A DNA stretch of 64,000 nucleotides from Platynereis dumerilii (lineage: Eukaryota; Annelida; Polychaeta; Phyllodocida; Nereididae). The stretch lies in contig JAPTHN010000004.1 in assembly GCA_026936325.1 (NCBI GenBank), positions 11,891,439 to 11,955,438 of the forward strand, read 5' to 3'. Shown here piece after piece: positions 11,062 to 26,000 of the stretch (its first letter is position 1; the number at the start of each line of letters is the position of its first letter). The notes beneath the pieces were generated by a model that ran no database searches, was not told the DNA's origin, and worked only from the letters and a program-made list of their open reading frames with translations. A program made the translations under genes and the position numbers.

Positions 11062-14000
11062 GTGAGTTGCTGTAAATGATAATATCATCAATGTAGAGCA
11101 TGTACAGTGGTACAGTACAAATTTCAAAAATTCTCTTGTTATTTGAAATCATGCATTAGCTTTCTATCCATGGCTACCCATAGCTTTCTATCCATGGCTA
11201 CCCAAGCAGAGTTAACTTATGCTATTGAGAGACATGGTTATTATGTATATTTGTATATATATATATACGTTTAATATTCCTAAGATATGGATAGACATGG
11301 ATAGTTCAACTAAGCTTCGGTTTCATTCGGCAGCAATTATTATGAACTGTGTCTAGAAACTTGTACTGTATTTTGCAGCATTTACTGTAGATCTTTGTTG
11401 CCTAACACTAATGTCTTTCTTTTGAACAAGTTGACTCAGAAGGTGGGTGGTCGTGTTGTAAGGGATTCTATAGGGAAAGGAAATAAGTTCATTCGACCAT
11501 CGTAGGGGCTGATCAAGGGGGGGGGACCAGGGTCCAGGGGGTACGGACCCTCCCTCCCCCTTTTAAGCTTAGATATTCAATGCCGACATGGAGATCACCT
11601 GGCCAAATTGCCTCCGGCCCTTCGGTTATTGCTGTCGGACCTCCCCCTTTCAAAATTCCTGGATCCGCCCATGAATTAGAATTTTGTTAGACCACCTTAC
11701 AGAAATTCACCTCAGCAGGCCTCGCTGTTATGATAGATGAAGTTATATTATTGTTATGTTTCATTTGGCTACAGTGACCAATCAACACAGGTACCTCTCA
11801 ATCATCAGTAGTGCCTGCCTTGATCAGACTGTCAAATTGTCAATACACCATGCACCCAGGTGGTATGCCTAATGTTCAAGGCCAATGTCAAATGACATGA
11901 GGTCTTTCATATATATATGTTTTATTTATAAATCATAAATGAAACAAGGTCTCCAATGGATGTTTTATTGAAATGACAGATGAAATTGATGGAACAAAAT
12001 AGAATAATAGGAAAATAATTAACATTTTGTCATGTATTAAAAAGAACAGTGTAGAAAAAACCCGCATATATGTTCTTTTCCAAGTCAGAGCATGAAAGGG
12101 TAGGCTGTGGAGTACAGAGGCACTGAAAAGCGTGAAAGTATCGGGGCATATGTTTGTGGAAGCATCTGCTTGGAGCAATTTTTGGGTTCGGCTGTACTGG
12201 TACATGCCAGTTTTTCATTCATGACACTTCCTTTATTGATGTTTTGCCAAAATCACGTAAGAAAGTGGAAAAAGGTAGTTATCTTCTTTTTTGGCCTTTC
12301 AAAATTGTCCAACTGTACTTCACAATACATGTACAGTCAAATCCTCTATGGTTTTATGGGTGTACTCACCATGGTTGGTACTACTCTGATACTAAATGGG
12401 TTGATTAACGATTGATTGACAATTGACAAATAATTCTTTATTCGCCAAATTGTACATAGAAATAAATCTAATGGATTAGTGGTACTGGAGCCAGTCCAAA
12501 ACAGTCCAGTCTGCAACATTATCGAGAGATGGTTCGGAAATTATTTTTGGAATTATAATTGTTTCCTTTCCCTGTAGAATCAAACAATGGTTTACCTATT
12601 GGTGCTGCCTCAACTTTCTCTACTGGGTGTTGTTGTTCACCTGATTTTAATATATTAAGTCTCAATTAACTTGTGAAATGTTGTGGAATAATCCTTTAAA
12701 CAGTGAATATACTATCCCATGATTTTCATACTCATACTTATTTATGTGAAATAATTAAGTTATTACTTAATACTTATTATTATATATATTTGTTTGAATT
12801 CTATTATAAATATAAATCAGTATGATGCACTGGTGCAGTTTCTTTGTGTACTCACAACTTTGTTTGAAATTATTTTGATATTTTGAATTCCACTAATTTT
12901 CTACTGATGCATGATAGGATACTTTTCGTAACTTTTTCAATTTTCAATCTGCAAACTACCATGAGTCTATCAATTTCTTAATTGACATTAGATGCAGATA
13001 CAATGTTGTAGCAATTATATCACTGACAGTTCTCGCCAGTTTGTAATTGTAAATTTATCGACATGATGGCTTTACCATAACTTCACAATGCATTCATTAA
13101 ACATAGAATTTATAGATTTTTACCTTAACATTTTGGTTTAATTGAATTAAATTGCTTTGTTTCATTGGCTTTGCTTACCTGACACTTCCATTTTTACTCT
13201 ATGGTAATTGTCTTTTTGAATTTTGAAGCTATATCAATGGTTCTTTTCAATATATCTGTTTTGCTAGCCATTCAAATGCTGTTTTGACTTCGTTATTGAA
13301 CAATAGACCAATTTCACTGAGTGGCTTAAAAATTGGTTCCTAATAATATTTTGGTAAATGATTTACCCATAATGAAAACAGAGTTATAAGGCTAAGTTAC
13401 AATGAAATGCACTATTAGAATAAATATTATAGCTTGGTGGTACCTTGGCAGTACCAAACCAGAAACAAGGGAGAAACATATGAGTCTATGGAATTACTAC
13501 TGAGCTGGGCCATTCTCCTGCCAGACCCCTGTTGTCAACTTAGGGAAGCTTGAATTCCCCTAGTGTCAACTTTGGGAAGCTTCCTGGAAATTGGTCTATT
13601 GTTACGAATAGGTCCTATGTCCATGTCAATTAACAATGGTTTTGCTCTAACTGCCATTAAGTAGCAGTACACCATCTATGCTTTGAGCAGCCCTTTTAAT
13701 TATTGAACAAATATGCAAATACACTAATTGATATTAAATTACCTTACTTGAATATGGCCAGTAAAGCATATCAATTGGAAAATACCATTTAACCTTCACC
13801 AACAGACACACAAGAGGCAAGAAAATCACCCTCAAAAACATACTCAGTGAGCTAAATATTGATCTCTATTGCTCAACTTATGAATAATCCACACTGACAA
13901 AATTAAACTTTTCTCTTGGTGAAAAAATCCAAAAATTATTCTTTTAATATTTAAAGATCTTTATCTCCTAATTTATTTTGTGTTCAGAATGGATTTTGTT

Positions 14001-17000
14001 AAATTACTACAGCAAAAAATAGATAATTTAAAATGCACTTGAATGGGGATAAAGATCATTCTAAACAGTCTGTGGGGAAAATTTTGTCAAGTAAAGGTGT
14101 GTACCCTGCACAAAAATAGAATTATAACCTGAAGAAATTTTATTGTCTAGTCTATCATGGAGCTGTATAAGTTGATATGACCAAGTTACCAGATCTATAA
14201 AATTCACTGCTTTGTTTCTAACCAACTGTTTGAATAAATGTAATGTGTGCGTTAATGAAGAGAAACCTCTGTAATTTTATGGCCAAATTTGATATATAGA
14301 TTGAAGTTCGTTAGCCTGTCTGTCTGCTGGTCTGGGTTATTGATATGAAAATAAACGGGCATACGAGATTTGATAATTGATGCATTTTAACCCTTTTAGA
14401 TGGATATTTAAGCAAATGGTGATTTGTTTAATATATGCACCTTCATCCTTGAGCAAATGTAGCCTAGAATTAGATATTTTTCTGTGGGTGACATCTTTTG
14501 AATCTTGAACCTTTTGAAATAGTTAATTGTTAAAACAAGATTTGGGAAAATTTCTGATTTTTTGCAAATATGTACTTGTGTTTGAATTCCTGTATGTCAC
14601 TAGTTTTTGCTTGAACGCTTAAGGAAAAACAAGAAAGAAGTGCTAATTATGTGAATCAACTGAAACCATTATACGCTAAAGCAAGCTTTACTGGGACATG
14701 TTGTCAACCAGTATGAAGATGGACTAGGATAGCCTGTACCAAGCTCATCTAGGCCAGGGTGTACCTTTCTAGACCAGGTCAAATTGTATCTAGCTACAGC
14801 GGCTCAAGTTTTACCAAGCTAGACTAGACCTAGCACTATCAAGCTAATTTAATTTAATTTATTATTTCTTATACGCATTACATATGCATCTCAATGCGTG
14901 TACAACAATTGACATATTATTATAATAGAACAATGAATAACTTATATAAATGTATCAGTAATAAAACCCTGAGATAAAAACAGTTGACTTAGATAAAAAC
15001 AGTATCACAGTATATCACATAAAAACAGTATCACAGCATATCACATCAACCAAAGTAAGACACAAAAAGATGAGTCTTTAATTTTGACTTAAAAATGTTA
15101 AATTCATTCAAATTTCTTAGTTCTGGTGGTAATTTATTCCACAGAGTAGGAGCTCTAATGGAAAATGCCTTCTCCCCATATGTTTTAGTTTTCGGGGGCT
15201 GAGGTCTTTTTAACGAAATTGAATTGTCACTCCTTAGACTCATATATGCTCTTGAATTTACAACAATCAAATCTTTTAGGTACAGAGGTGCACTTGCAAG
15301 ATGTATACACTTAAATACTACACACAATATTTTAAAATCGACCCTCAACTTAACCGGTAACCAATGAAGATTACGTAGTATTGGGGTAATACTTTCTCTG
15401 AGCCCCACTTTACATACAATTCTTGCTGCAGAATTTTGGATCACCTGAAGTTTTTTAAATTGAAAATCATGAATACCAGATAACACACCGTTACAATAAT
15501 CCAATCTACAGGAAACAAAGGCATGAATAAGTCTTTCTGTACTGACACGGTCTAACAGGTGTCTGATCTTACTAATACGCCACAAAGAATATGAAGCATT
15601 TTTACATATATTTGCAATATGTTTATCCATTTTACCTTCACAGTCAAAATAAACGCCTAAATTACGTACAACTGGGGCAGCAGTAATATCAGAGTCTCCT
15701 ATTCTTATTCGTTTTACATCATTTTCAGATTGTGTACCACGGAATTTTGACGAGAAATATATAAATTCACTCTTGCTGTCATTGAGTGCTAAGAAGTTAA
15801 TTTTCATCCATTGTCTAATTTCATCTATACAATTTTCTATTTTGAAGCTGCTATCTGCATTGTTACACGTAATATATATCTGCGTATCATCTGCAAAGAT
15901 CACTGTTTTACAGCCATGTTTGATAATGATGTCTTCTAAAGGTGTAACATAGAGTGAAAACAAAATCGGCCCTAAAACCGAACCTTGGGGTACCCCAAAT
16001 GTTAATGGTCGCTCATTTGACACCATCGAACCCAACGCAATCCTTTGAGTTCTACCGCATAGAAAAGCTTCAATCCAACTGACTACATTTCCACGAATAT
16101 GAAATCTTGATCTAAGTCTCTGTAAAAGGATGTTGTGGTCGATGGTGTCAAATGCAGCGGACAAGTCAAGTAATATTAATAATACATCTTTCCTGGACTT
16201 GTACCAGGCTAGACTAGGCCTTCGTGTAGCTGTACCAGTCAAGCCTTTTTGAAATTGTACCCAGCTAAGGATGGAGTTTTAACAATCTAGACTAGGTCTC
16301 TAGAGCTGTATAAAACTTGACTAGGCCAAGCTGTGTGAAGTAGACTAGTTCAAGCTGTATCAATCTAACAAACAAAGTAGACCAGGCCAAAACGTACATG
16401 GCTACTTCAAGCTTGTCACCGCAAAAGTAGACTAAACCAACTGTTTGAAGTAGTCTAAGTCAAGCTGTATCAAGCTAGACTTAGCGGTACCAAGTCAGAT
16501 CAGGCCAAGTAATACAAGTCTTGGTTGGATCAAGCTAGATTGGCCTAAGGTGTACCAAGCTATATCCTAGCAGGATTGCAACCTGGCCCCACATATTCAA
16601 GAGCTTGATATGTCACCATTTAGTAAAAGATGTAATAGTTATATTAATCTCAAAAGATATGTAATTCTTGTATGTTCCAGGTGATGCTGAAATTATAAAC
16701 ACAGTTATATCAACAATGGCTGATCAGATGAATAAGTAAGTGCTTAATTATTAAATTGAAGTCAAGTTCACTCCAACAGGACAGATTTCTAATATTGATT
16801 GACATTTTTCTGATGGTTTGTGTCGTCCTGTACAAATTACTGATTTTGATTGGCAACTGCCTTTGGTTTATGTCATATTGAGGACTTTAATACTGTCGAG
16901 TTGAGATTTCCCCCAAGTCACTATGCAATTTTCTGGTCAGAATTTTTCGATGTACTTGAACACAACATTCATATCTATAATTCAACAGTTTTTTCTACAA

Positions 17001-20000
17001 TAAAATCTTCTAATTTTGAATTTTTTAAGTTGTGCATGTACATGTAATGGTATAGTTGCTAAATTATAAATAAAAAAGAGAAGGGTATTAGCCAATACAT
17101 GTACATTAGATCATCTTGGCACTAATGTAGAAATGGTGCATGATAGCCTTTTTAGCAAGATCAATTTTGCAAATATTTTGTATTCAAAACATTTTGTATG
17201 TTGTCTATAGAGATACACAGACGTAAGAACATTTTTACTTAAGTGTGGCTTTCATGGTTTTTTATGAAAAAATAATCTTAACTTTTTGCAGACTAGACTC
17301 AAAGCACACAAAGTATGCTTATTTTTCGCGTTTGTCAGTATTCCATCCTCCCTTCACATTTTGTTTAATTTCAGCATTGCACCGTCAATAATTTTCTTTC
17401 TGACAAGCTTGTGCGGCACTGGTGAAAATAAATGTGTGAACTGCAACATGTGCAAATAAAGTTCATGTATTTCCCACATTTTTCCATTGGTGTTGACAGA
17501 ACAATTATTGACATACACTTTTGTATAATTTATGACATTTACATCCTTTTTTATTTTATTGTGTCATTTGAAATGCCCCCAAACACCATACTTAGCATAG
17601 ACAAACCAATCACTCTCTTTTATTTTTCCCACACACTGCCTGAAGTACCCCTGGTCAACAGTTGTTAGAAAGATTTTATTAAAATTTTTCATTTTTTGGT
17701 CAAACAAAATATATCATTGACAGTTGATTTTGAATAATTATGTATGTATGAAACATTGAGCAATACTTTGACAAGACCCAGTTTTTGTGATAAAATAACC
17801 AATTTTGACAAATTTATGATAATTCCTCTTTGGAGAAAGAGTTTGATAAGTAATTTTGACTCTAAGGTAAACCTGACATCTAGCTTTGTAAATGTACGTA
17901 GTCCACTGATTTGAAGCACAGTATAAGGTTCTAAGAAAATCCTTTGTACCACATCATTCGAAATTTTTTGTTCAATAAAAATTTTTTTACCAGAACAAAA
18001 GCAACAATGAAATTAGCAGTTTATAAAAGGGATGAATTTTGAGAATTAAGAGTTGTAGCTGTTTCATAGATATCCGAACTGGACTATAACTCTTTTGGTT
18101 GTCATAAGTCAGTGTGCCATCAAATATTTGTAATTTGTTCTCCAGATTATCATTTTATTTCTTTTACAGAGCGCTGAAAGTAGAAGAGCTACGTACGGAA
18201 ATTTCAAGCCGATTAGTAGCACTTGAAAAGCGGATAGAGTGTAAGTGATTTAGAATAAAATATTTTTGACTTTATATTAAATAATATTTCAGAAACAAAA
18301 TCCTACTGTTGAGAAAATGTCCACACTAAGTGTTGAGACCACGACACACAGGACAACTTAGACATTTAAATATATTTTGGCTTGAAACATGAACTATCAT
18401 TCGTGGTAATTTTTTGGTTTAAGGGTAAAACTATTTACAATTCTATCAATGTGAGTTGAATGAAAAGCTTACTAGCATTTGTACATTTAAGATGTATGCA
18501 GTTTTTAAAAAATGCGAAAAAGACCAGTGACAAATATTGATGTAAATGAAAAGTCCAACCGTCTCTTGTAGTGTAAATATGGCCCAATGACTCTACAATA
18601 TTGATTCAATATTCAATCATTCCTTTTTTATTCCAGCTGAGGGTCTGAAGTTACTGGAGGTGGAGAAATGCAAAAAAGAAATAAATGATTTACGGTCACA
18701 AATTTATGAAACCAAAAACAAAGCAAATGTTGATTACAGTCGACTAAGGTAGGTCTCAAATCTCTTCACTTTCATTCCTGTAAAAGCAAAAAGAACCAAG
18801 AAGTTTATACTTTTGTAATATAAGGGACTAGTGAATAGTTATTTTCTTCTTTAAAAACAGCTTTTTCTTACAGTTGCAATTGTATATACTCTATATATAT
18901 CACTATATAAAGGTCACAAGATTTACAATTTTCATGTATCTGTAACATAGTTTCCATCTCCTTTTTTATAATTTATTGATGCATTTCAAACTTTATTTTA
19001 TGATGATGAGTCTTGATGACACCTACTGATACTGTAGAATGGGGTAAAGTTGGCAATCTGGGGTAAAGTTGGCATGCTATTTTGACCCACTTAATGGAAG
19101 AAATGCCAACTTTCCTTACTGACACAGGTATCATTGGGAAGGTTGCCATACATGTCAGTGAGGAAAAGTTGACATTTCTGCGATTAAGTGGGTCAAAATG
19201 GCATGCCAACTTTACCCCGGATTGCCAACTTTACCCCGTTTTACGGTAATAAACAATGTTTCATATATCACCATTCACTTTATGGAAGATGGTTATTAGT
19301 TCCATGACAAACTGATCAGAATGTAGTAGTTTAACAGTTGGTCATGAAGTATGAATTTTTTGAAAATACTACACTTGTACAATTAACATCGGTCGAATGT
19401 AAGGTGAAGGATAAGCTAATATATATCTATATATATATAAGTTTTGTATGATATGAGTAGTTTTGAATTGAGGCTTTTTTATTCAAGGAGCCCTAATTAC
19501 AACTAAGTGTGTGTTACAGTTATGCTAAATTGAATAGCTTTTTTTCATCTGAAAGGAAATGACTCAATTGTTCCATCACAGGAGCTGTATTTACTCCTTG
19601 ATATATGGATAGTAGTAAGGGTTAACACCCTGTTTATGGCATACGTAGCTAAATCCATATCTGTTTGAATTAACACAGTCTGAGTGATGAAAGGAAGATA
19701 CTATTAAAACGAGACGTCCCTCGATACCCAAAGGTAACAGCCAAAAAAACCTCATCGGTTGAGGCCGCTCTCATGTCGTCCCAGATTAATATCTCATTGT
19801 AAATAGTGGTAGATGTTGTGCTTTTAATATATTCCCACGATCAATTAAGCTTGCCCATATTTATCTCAATTGTATGAGGCTTGCAAATATCATTGGTGTT
19901 GTGCAAATTTAAGCGACATGCATGCGTCGAAGAGCATGATCACGACAAAATGTGCACACAGATTTAGAACTAGTCCAAGCTTCTTACTCAAAATCAATGT

Positions 20001-23000
20001 ATTTTAGAATGTGGCCAATTACTGAAGTTAGTGACCTGACTTCTTTAGTAATAAACTTATCATTCTGAAGAAATTTATGTGGTCCACAACCTGTTGTAGA
20101 CAATATTGTTTGTTTACATCAGAAAATTCTATTTGATCATATGCGGGAGTCAGATTATAAATTTTTAACAATGACTGGTGACAATAACCAACATTGTCAA
20201 CCAAGGATATTAATTTAGGTGTATTAAGTAGGAAAGAAGGAAACCTTAGTCTTGTTACATTTAAAGTTCCAGTTTAATTTTTTTTTGTGTTCTTTAAAGT
20301 TATATTATAGGAACTGATTTTGCTGACAACATCAAATATAGGGGAACATGTTCATTACTAGTTTTAAGTGATGGGAAACATTAGGCTTATGAAGATGAGT
20401 GTTATATCCAGTTAATAATTTAATTTTGTCAACACTTGAAGTCCGACACCGTCAACCAATGGGGTACCTTCCATAAACGGGGAAGCAACCCCGGCCCCGG
20501 AGAGAGATCTTTATCGTTTACGACGAAAATCAATACCTAACTTTGAGAAGGTAACATCGGTTGAATAAGAGAGTTATTTCTATTTTTTCTAGACTATCAC
20601 ATCTAGAATCATAATATTTTTTACACTTTTTGCAGTTATTTTCAACCCCTACATTTGTTCTACACATTTTGATATATATTACTATTAAGAGTATTATCAA
20701 AGTGTTTTTAATTTTTACAATTTTGCATTCTTATAACATAGTTGCTTGATTATGCACTATTCTTTTGCTTCTTTTCCGATTGAGCTTTCTAAACAAGGAG
20801 CTGGAAAATCAACCAAAACCATTCCTTTTTTCTAAGATCTGTCCTATTATTATGCCTACCTACTCAGTATGTCATCCAGAAACATGTCCAAATATCAAAA
20901 CCATGAAAAGGCATTCAAAACACCTCAATGGAAGCGCCTCTGTGGACAATCAAGGCGAATGTGTTTCACAGATTGACCTCCATACATGTAGTGCCCTGGT
21001 ATTAGGCTTTGACAGACCTGTGGGCACCTGACGTCACCTTAGGATTATCTGACGTCAGGATGGCGTATGGGACGTCAACTTACTTCCCAATGATGTCAAA
21101 TTGAGTCAAAATGCCCGGAGTGAAGATGAGACATTCCCACCATCATAAGTGAATTATGAAGAACACATCTCTGCAGCCATATTTTTTTGCATTGACACCT
21201 CCAGAATTTTGAATTAGCCACTATCTTTTCATGAGGATGAGATTTTGTTAAGCAAAATTTTGAATTCTCATGAATAAGTTCATTTTATTTTGAAGTGAAT
21301 TTTTCTAATTTTCTTCAGTCCCAAGAGAAAAGAGCCGCGGGGCCATGTGGTACTATATTTTCTATAAATGTTTTGAAAGAGTTAATTCACTATCTGATCA
21401 CCGGAGGTTGGTGAAAATAACTAAGATACATCTAATATAATGTCCTATAAAGACTTGAACTTGACCTTGAACTTGAATATTATAATATTAATATGGCTTG
21501 ATCACACTGACCTCTGGTGTTAAGATAGTTCCCGTTATGTTGATATGTGGACATTAGCATTATTACGTAAATTACAGGAGTAGTTTTCTTATATTCACGT
21601 AATAGTTCTGTTGTGCAAGTTTTAACAGTCATGTTTTGATAACATTTAGCAAACAAAATCTCACTACTACCATTCCAGGGCTGTAGGCTAGGCTGAATCC
21701 TGGGGGGCAGAGACTGGTCTGGAAGCATGCGCACTCCGTAAAAGCCTGAAAAATTTGAAATTTTTGCATGTAATGCACCTTTTTTGGTCAAATTCTAGGA
21801 GGGGGGGGGGCGGTAGTTGCCCCTACTACAGGCCACAGCCCTGCATTCTGAGCTCCAAAAGTGGATATGCTGATTTATGATAGCAACCCTTGCCTTGCCC
21901 CGGAACGAGACATCTGTCGTTTACGACGGAAGTCCACACATAATCTTGACATTTACTATTATGAAAGAGTCCTTTTTGCAATTTTGTATTCCAATAACAT
22001 GCTTGTATAAGAACTGCTTGAATTCTATTTAAGGGATGATGATAAACTTGTATGGAGTTCTATCGACCTCTCTGGAGAGTTATAATTATATTACCAGGGA
22101 AACCAAGGAAATGGCAAATTGCAGTACAAGAGATTGATTACTGTAATTGGCATTTAATGCACAAAGGGTTAGCCATTAACCTGGTACTAATTAAACGAGG
22201 ACAAAATTTAAAGTTTATCAAACATAATTGACATCAGTGGTTGAAATAAGGGGGGGTCAAGGGGTTTGTGACCCCCGGAAATGCTCATGTGACCCCCTCA
22301 AATTCATTTTTCACAAGGACCCAGAGGGGGTCCTCAAAAAACTCCCCCAAATACTGAAAGTGTGCTGAGGAGTGAACATGAAGCAGCAAGTAAAGCCTAA
22401 TCAGCAAACAACAACCTCTTGTAATTTACATACATTACCAATGGGGTTTTCACAAAGTTCTCTGAGATAAAACATACATTTAAAAAGCTCAGAGTTAATG
22501 TTTAGAGCATCTGAAACACTTTGGCTTCAGGGCGCCTCTGGCGGCCTGCTGGTGGCCCGCAAATTGCCAGCTACAAGGGCTTGAACCCTTCAGGTCTTCC
22601 AACTGAGAGACCCCCCCCCCCCCCAAAATAATAACATGGCCTATTTCGACCACTGATTGACACTGCTATGAGTAGTTACTGAATTTCGTCTTCCTTTATA
22701 ATATCAGAACGATAGGTTATCCATAAGGAACTTGTGCCAGGTTGTAGGAAACCTTAAGATTAAACCTCACAGTACTTACTCTGCATTTAGATTCTTTGTT
22801 TCCATTTGGCTTGGATTTCTACTCTGAGACCGATATTTGATTCTCGGCCCAGCACTCCCTGTTGGACAACTTCAACTTCAATGGATGTTATATCCAGCGA
22901 TTTGACTGCACCATCCCTAGAGCTCATTAAAGTAGTCCCTGTCTGCAATTCTCTGTACAATTGACAAGATAGAAAGCTGTGTATATGTCACAAATCATTA

Positions 23001-26000
23001 TACTCAACCTAGATAAATCATTATTAATAAATCACCATAAAATGGAAAATTTTGGAAGATTGTATATATATTTATTGCTGATGTCCACATATCATGCATG
23101 CCTCTGGTTCCTCTTAAAAATATTACAGAATATCATTTGCTTTTTCTTCTTGATCAGTTTCCAGGATATTTTATAGCACATTTTTTATATATAGTTATAT
23201 TCCACTACAATCCACAGTGTGTTATGCACTTTTGATTTTAATGTTGTCAATATCTGTGTGCACATTATCTGTTCGAACTATGATAGGTCGTTCATGTTGT
23301 AACAAACGATATTGAGCATGGATTGGTTTTTTATTGTTTTTTTATAACTCTACTCCTTCTCTTGGATATTTTTAGGCCAGACAGGTTTGATTTTTATTTT
23401 CTCGGATCCACCAACCAAACAAATTTTCTGTGTACAATTACATTTTTTTAGCTTATCTGCAATTTATTTGCGATTGACATTATAAAAAATAGAGATTAGG
23501 CCTATAGCCTTTTTTCCCCCTGCCGACCGACTTTCGAAAATGTGCCTCATGAAGATCCGAGAAGCTAAAGATGAATTATGTCTGGCCTTATGGCGGTCTG
23601 TGAATGTTTATGTGTTAAAACAAAATTTTTTATGAAAAACTGCTTTCAATACGTTTTTTTACATAAATGTCATATCATCTCTGTCTCAGTTACACAATTT
23701 GACAAAAGTTAATCAATATTTAAGAATTTGTTTGTTTGCATTGATGCAATGAAAAAGAGAAGTATTTTTATACAGTTATTGACTCACAAATGTTTAAAAA
23801 ATGGGATGCATATTTTGTGATATTATTTACATTCTGTGAAGTAGGGGAGACCAGGGTAAGTTAATCCCTGCACTAAGTGAAGGTGACAGGTTCCACAAAC
23901 TGAGCTCAAATTTGTCTTCCTTTCATATTTAGTTGCTAAAATGACTTAACTCCTCTTAAATTAGACCAGAAAATGATGGCTCATATATATATTTAAGTAT
24001 TGCGTAAGATATAGCCTGCCAGACTTGCATGGTACAAAACATCACAATTTGAAGAAATAACATTTTAATATCTTGCCATAATTAAGAATGACACAACACT
24101 TAGATTAGTTGAATCAGTTACAGGTAAAGATGATTTTGAATATTTTAAGAAAATCCCTTTTAAAAAAGCTTGGTATCAATCGATGAAAGGTACTAAATGT
24201 GACTTATTGACAGATTTTGGAAATTTATGGCAACCCTAGATTTTGAAATCTTCTTGATGGATCGGGTCACAAATTTTAGCTGAATATTCTGAAAGATAGT
24301 CTTGAGTATCACTATTGTCACCACGCCCAAACAGTTATCTTCCTGGATTAAATGCCATCAATGGGAGTTTGATTCTTTAAAATCATTTGAAAAGTAAAAA
24401 AACACAATTCTTTGGCAGCATTGATTTTAGGGTCATGTTGTCTCTGATCAGGCTGATTTACCTCACTCAGGTAACCCCAGGGATCCAATTATGCCTTGGT
24501 CTCCCCTCTATAAGCAGTTCACTCGAGAATGATAATAATAACTCTTGAGTACGATCAATAGGAATGAATTATTGGGAACTAAAAAGGAATTTTTTTTATC
24601 ATTGATCTAAAGCCAAACAGTACCTGTTGAAGTCCAATATAAGGATAAGTAGTTCCAGCAAATTTAAAATCATTCGGCATACATCATGACTGCTGCCATA
24701 ACAATATAAGGTTGCTGCTGCCCCTCACTGATTGACTGGAATGTTTGTTATGATGAGGTCATATTTTGATGGTCTTGGCCTTGGTCTCAGTCTCAGATGC
24801 CCGATCCAAGGCGGTGGACTTGGTCTTGGATGCCTTTGGCTAGTGATGGAGGTGGTGGGACCGGCCTCAGCCTCGGTCTCAGTCTCGGAGGCTGATTCCT
24901 CGGTCTCGGTCCCGGCCTCGATTAAAACAATGCAAAAAACACACTTTTTCGAACACTCTGGAACTACCTATCCTGGACTAGGACTGGCATGTCATTGTCC
25001 ACATTCTTTTTTAATCATCGATTAATATCTTAATTTCACTTTCAGTACACATTGTCACAAGAAACGATTGATTACGTAAAACAGCCGACGTTTGACATAT
25101 GGCATTGGGAACCGAATGAGGTAGGTTTTTTGTAGAAAAAATCCTAAATTTACTTTTTGTTTTTGGTTGCCAATTTCTGTTGCTTTTTCTATTTTGTTTA
25201 ATCTGGTTATTGCTTTGCCAGAGGATGAGGTTTATGCAGTTTTGCGTGGAGTACCTAAAGGCTTTTTTTGTTCAGAGTTAACAAATCATACACTTGGGTC
25301 AATACCAATACATGGTAAGTACCTACAAATCATAAAAAAAGGAACTGGATTCAGACTTCAAGGTATACATGTATGTGTACTCAGCACAACAAAAGGGGTC
25401 TGAGATATTCTGTTGTACTTGATTTGCACTTGATTTTATTTATGTTTTTTTGATAGATTCACTTCTAAACCAAGACTGCTAGTTGTTGCTACTTTCACTC
25501 CACTTCTACTTTACATGGACTCTTATCCTTACTACTTATCCATTTCTAGTGTCTGCGATTCACAACTGCTATCATTTACTCACTACTTATGTTCACTAGA
25601 CTTAAGTCTACCAGTATCAATGAACTTAAATCCTTGTTAATTATTTCTGCTATCCACTACAACTTTCAATGGACTCTTATCCTTACTACTTATCAATTTC
25701 TTGCTTTGTGACATTCTCTACCACTATCAATTAACTCACTACTTATTTCAACTACACCCTATTAGTCTAAGTCTACTACTATCAATGAACTTGTTACTTA
25801 ATTCAGCTATCCACTACTACTTTCATTGAACTATAATCCTTATTACTCATTCATTTCTGCAATGCAACACTTTAATTAACTAAAGTCGTTGCAACTTAAT
25901 CTTACTGTGTATGTAGCCTACTATACACTACTATAAAGTTCTACAATTAACTATCTCCAATCCCAGCTACCAGTCTATTACTATCAACTGCCAGTAATCC

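Larger units (their letters stand above)
14720..16565 (+). repeat. degenerate minisatellite of the CAAGCTAGACTAGGCC type, split by a LINE
   Basis: Flanks at 14720-14842 and 16198-16565 share the motif caagctagactaggcc and its variants (ccaagctgtacc, tagactaggccaagc), with a loose period of about 25-30 bp. The LINE copy sits between the two halves. Confidence 0.8.

Noticed and set aside
12107-12415. Two overlapping ORFs (102 and 84 codons) on the + strand
   Set aside because: They use different frames over the same DNA, have no domain and do not fit the PDE9A exon phases.
16198-16242. Apparent N-terminus ([16 protein letters not shown]) of the LINE reading frame
   Set aside because: These codons are minisatellite sequence flanking the 5'-truncated LINE, not part of the element's protein.
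20490-21935. Two blocks (about 20500 and 21900) whose RDLYRLRRK / RDICRLRRK reading resembles the RDVPRYPK end of PDE9A exon e
   Set aside because: The blocks are related to each other over longer flanking sequence but not to the exon outside a few codons, and lack donor sites. Probably a chance match in a dispersed repeat.
24732-25025. 97-codon ORF upstream of PDE9A exon f
   Set aside because: Its Gly/Leu/Ser/Val-rich repeats come from the GGTCTC microsatellite.
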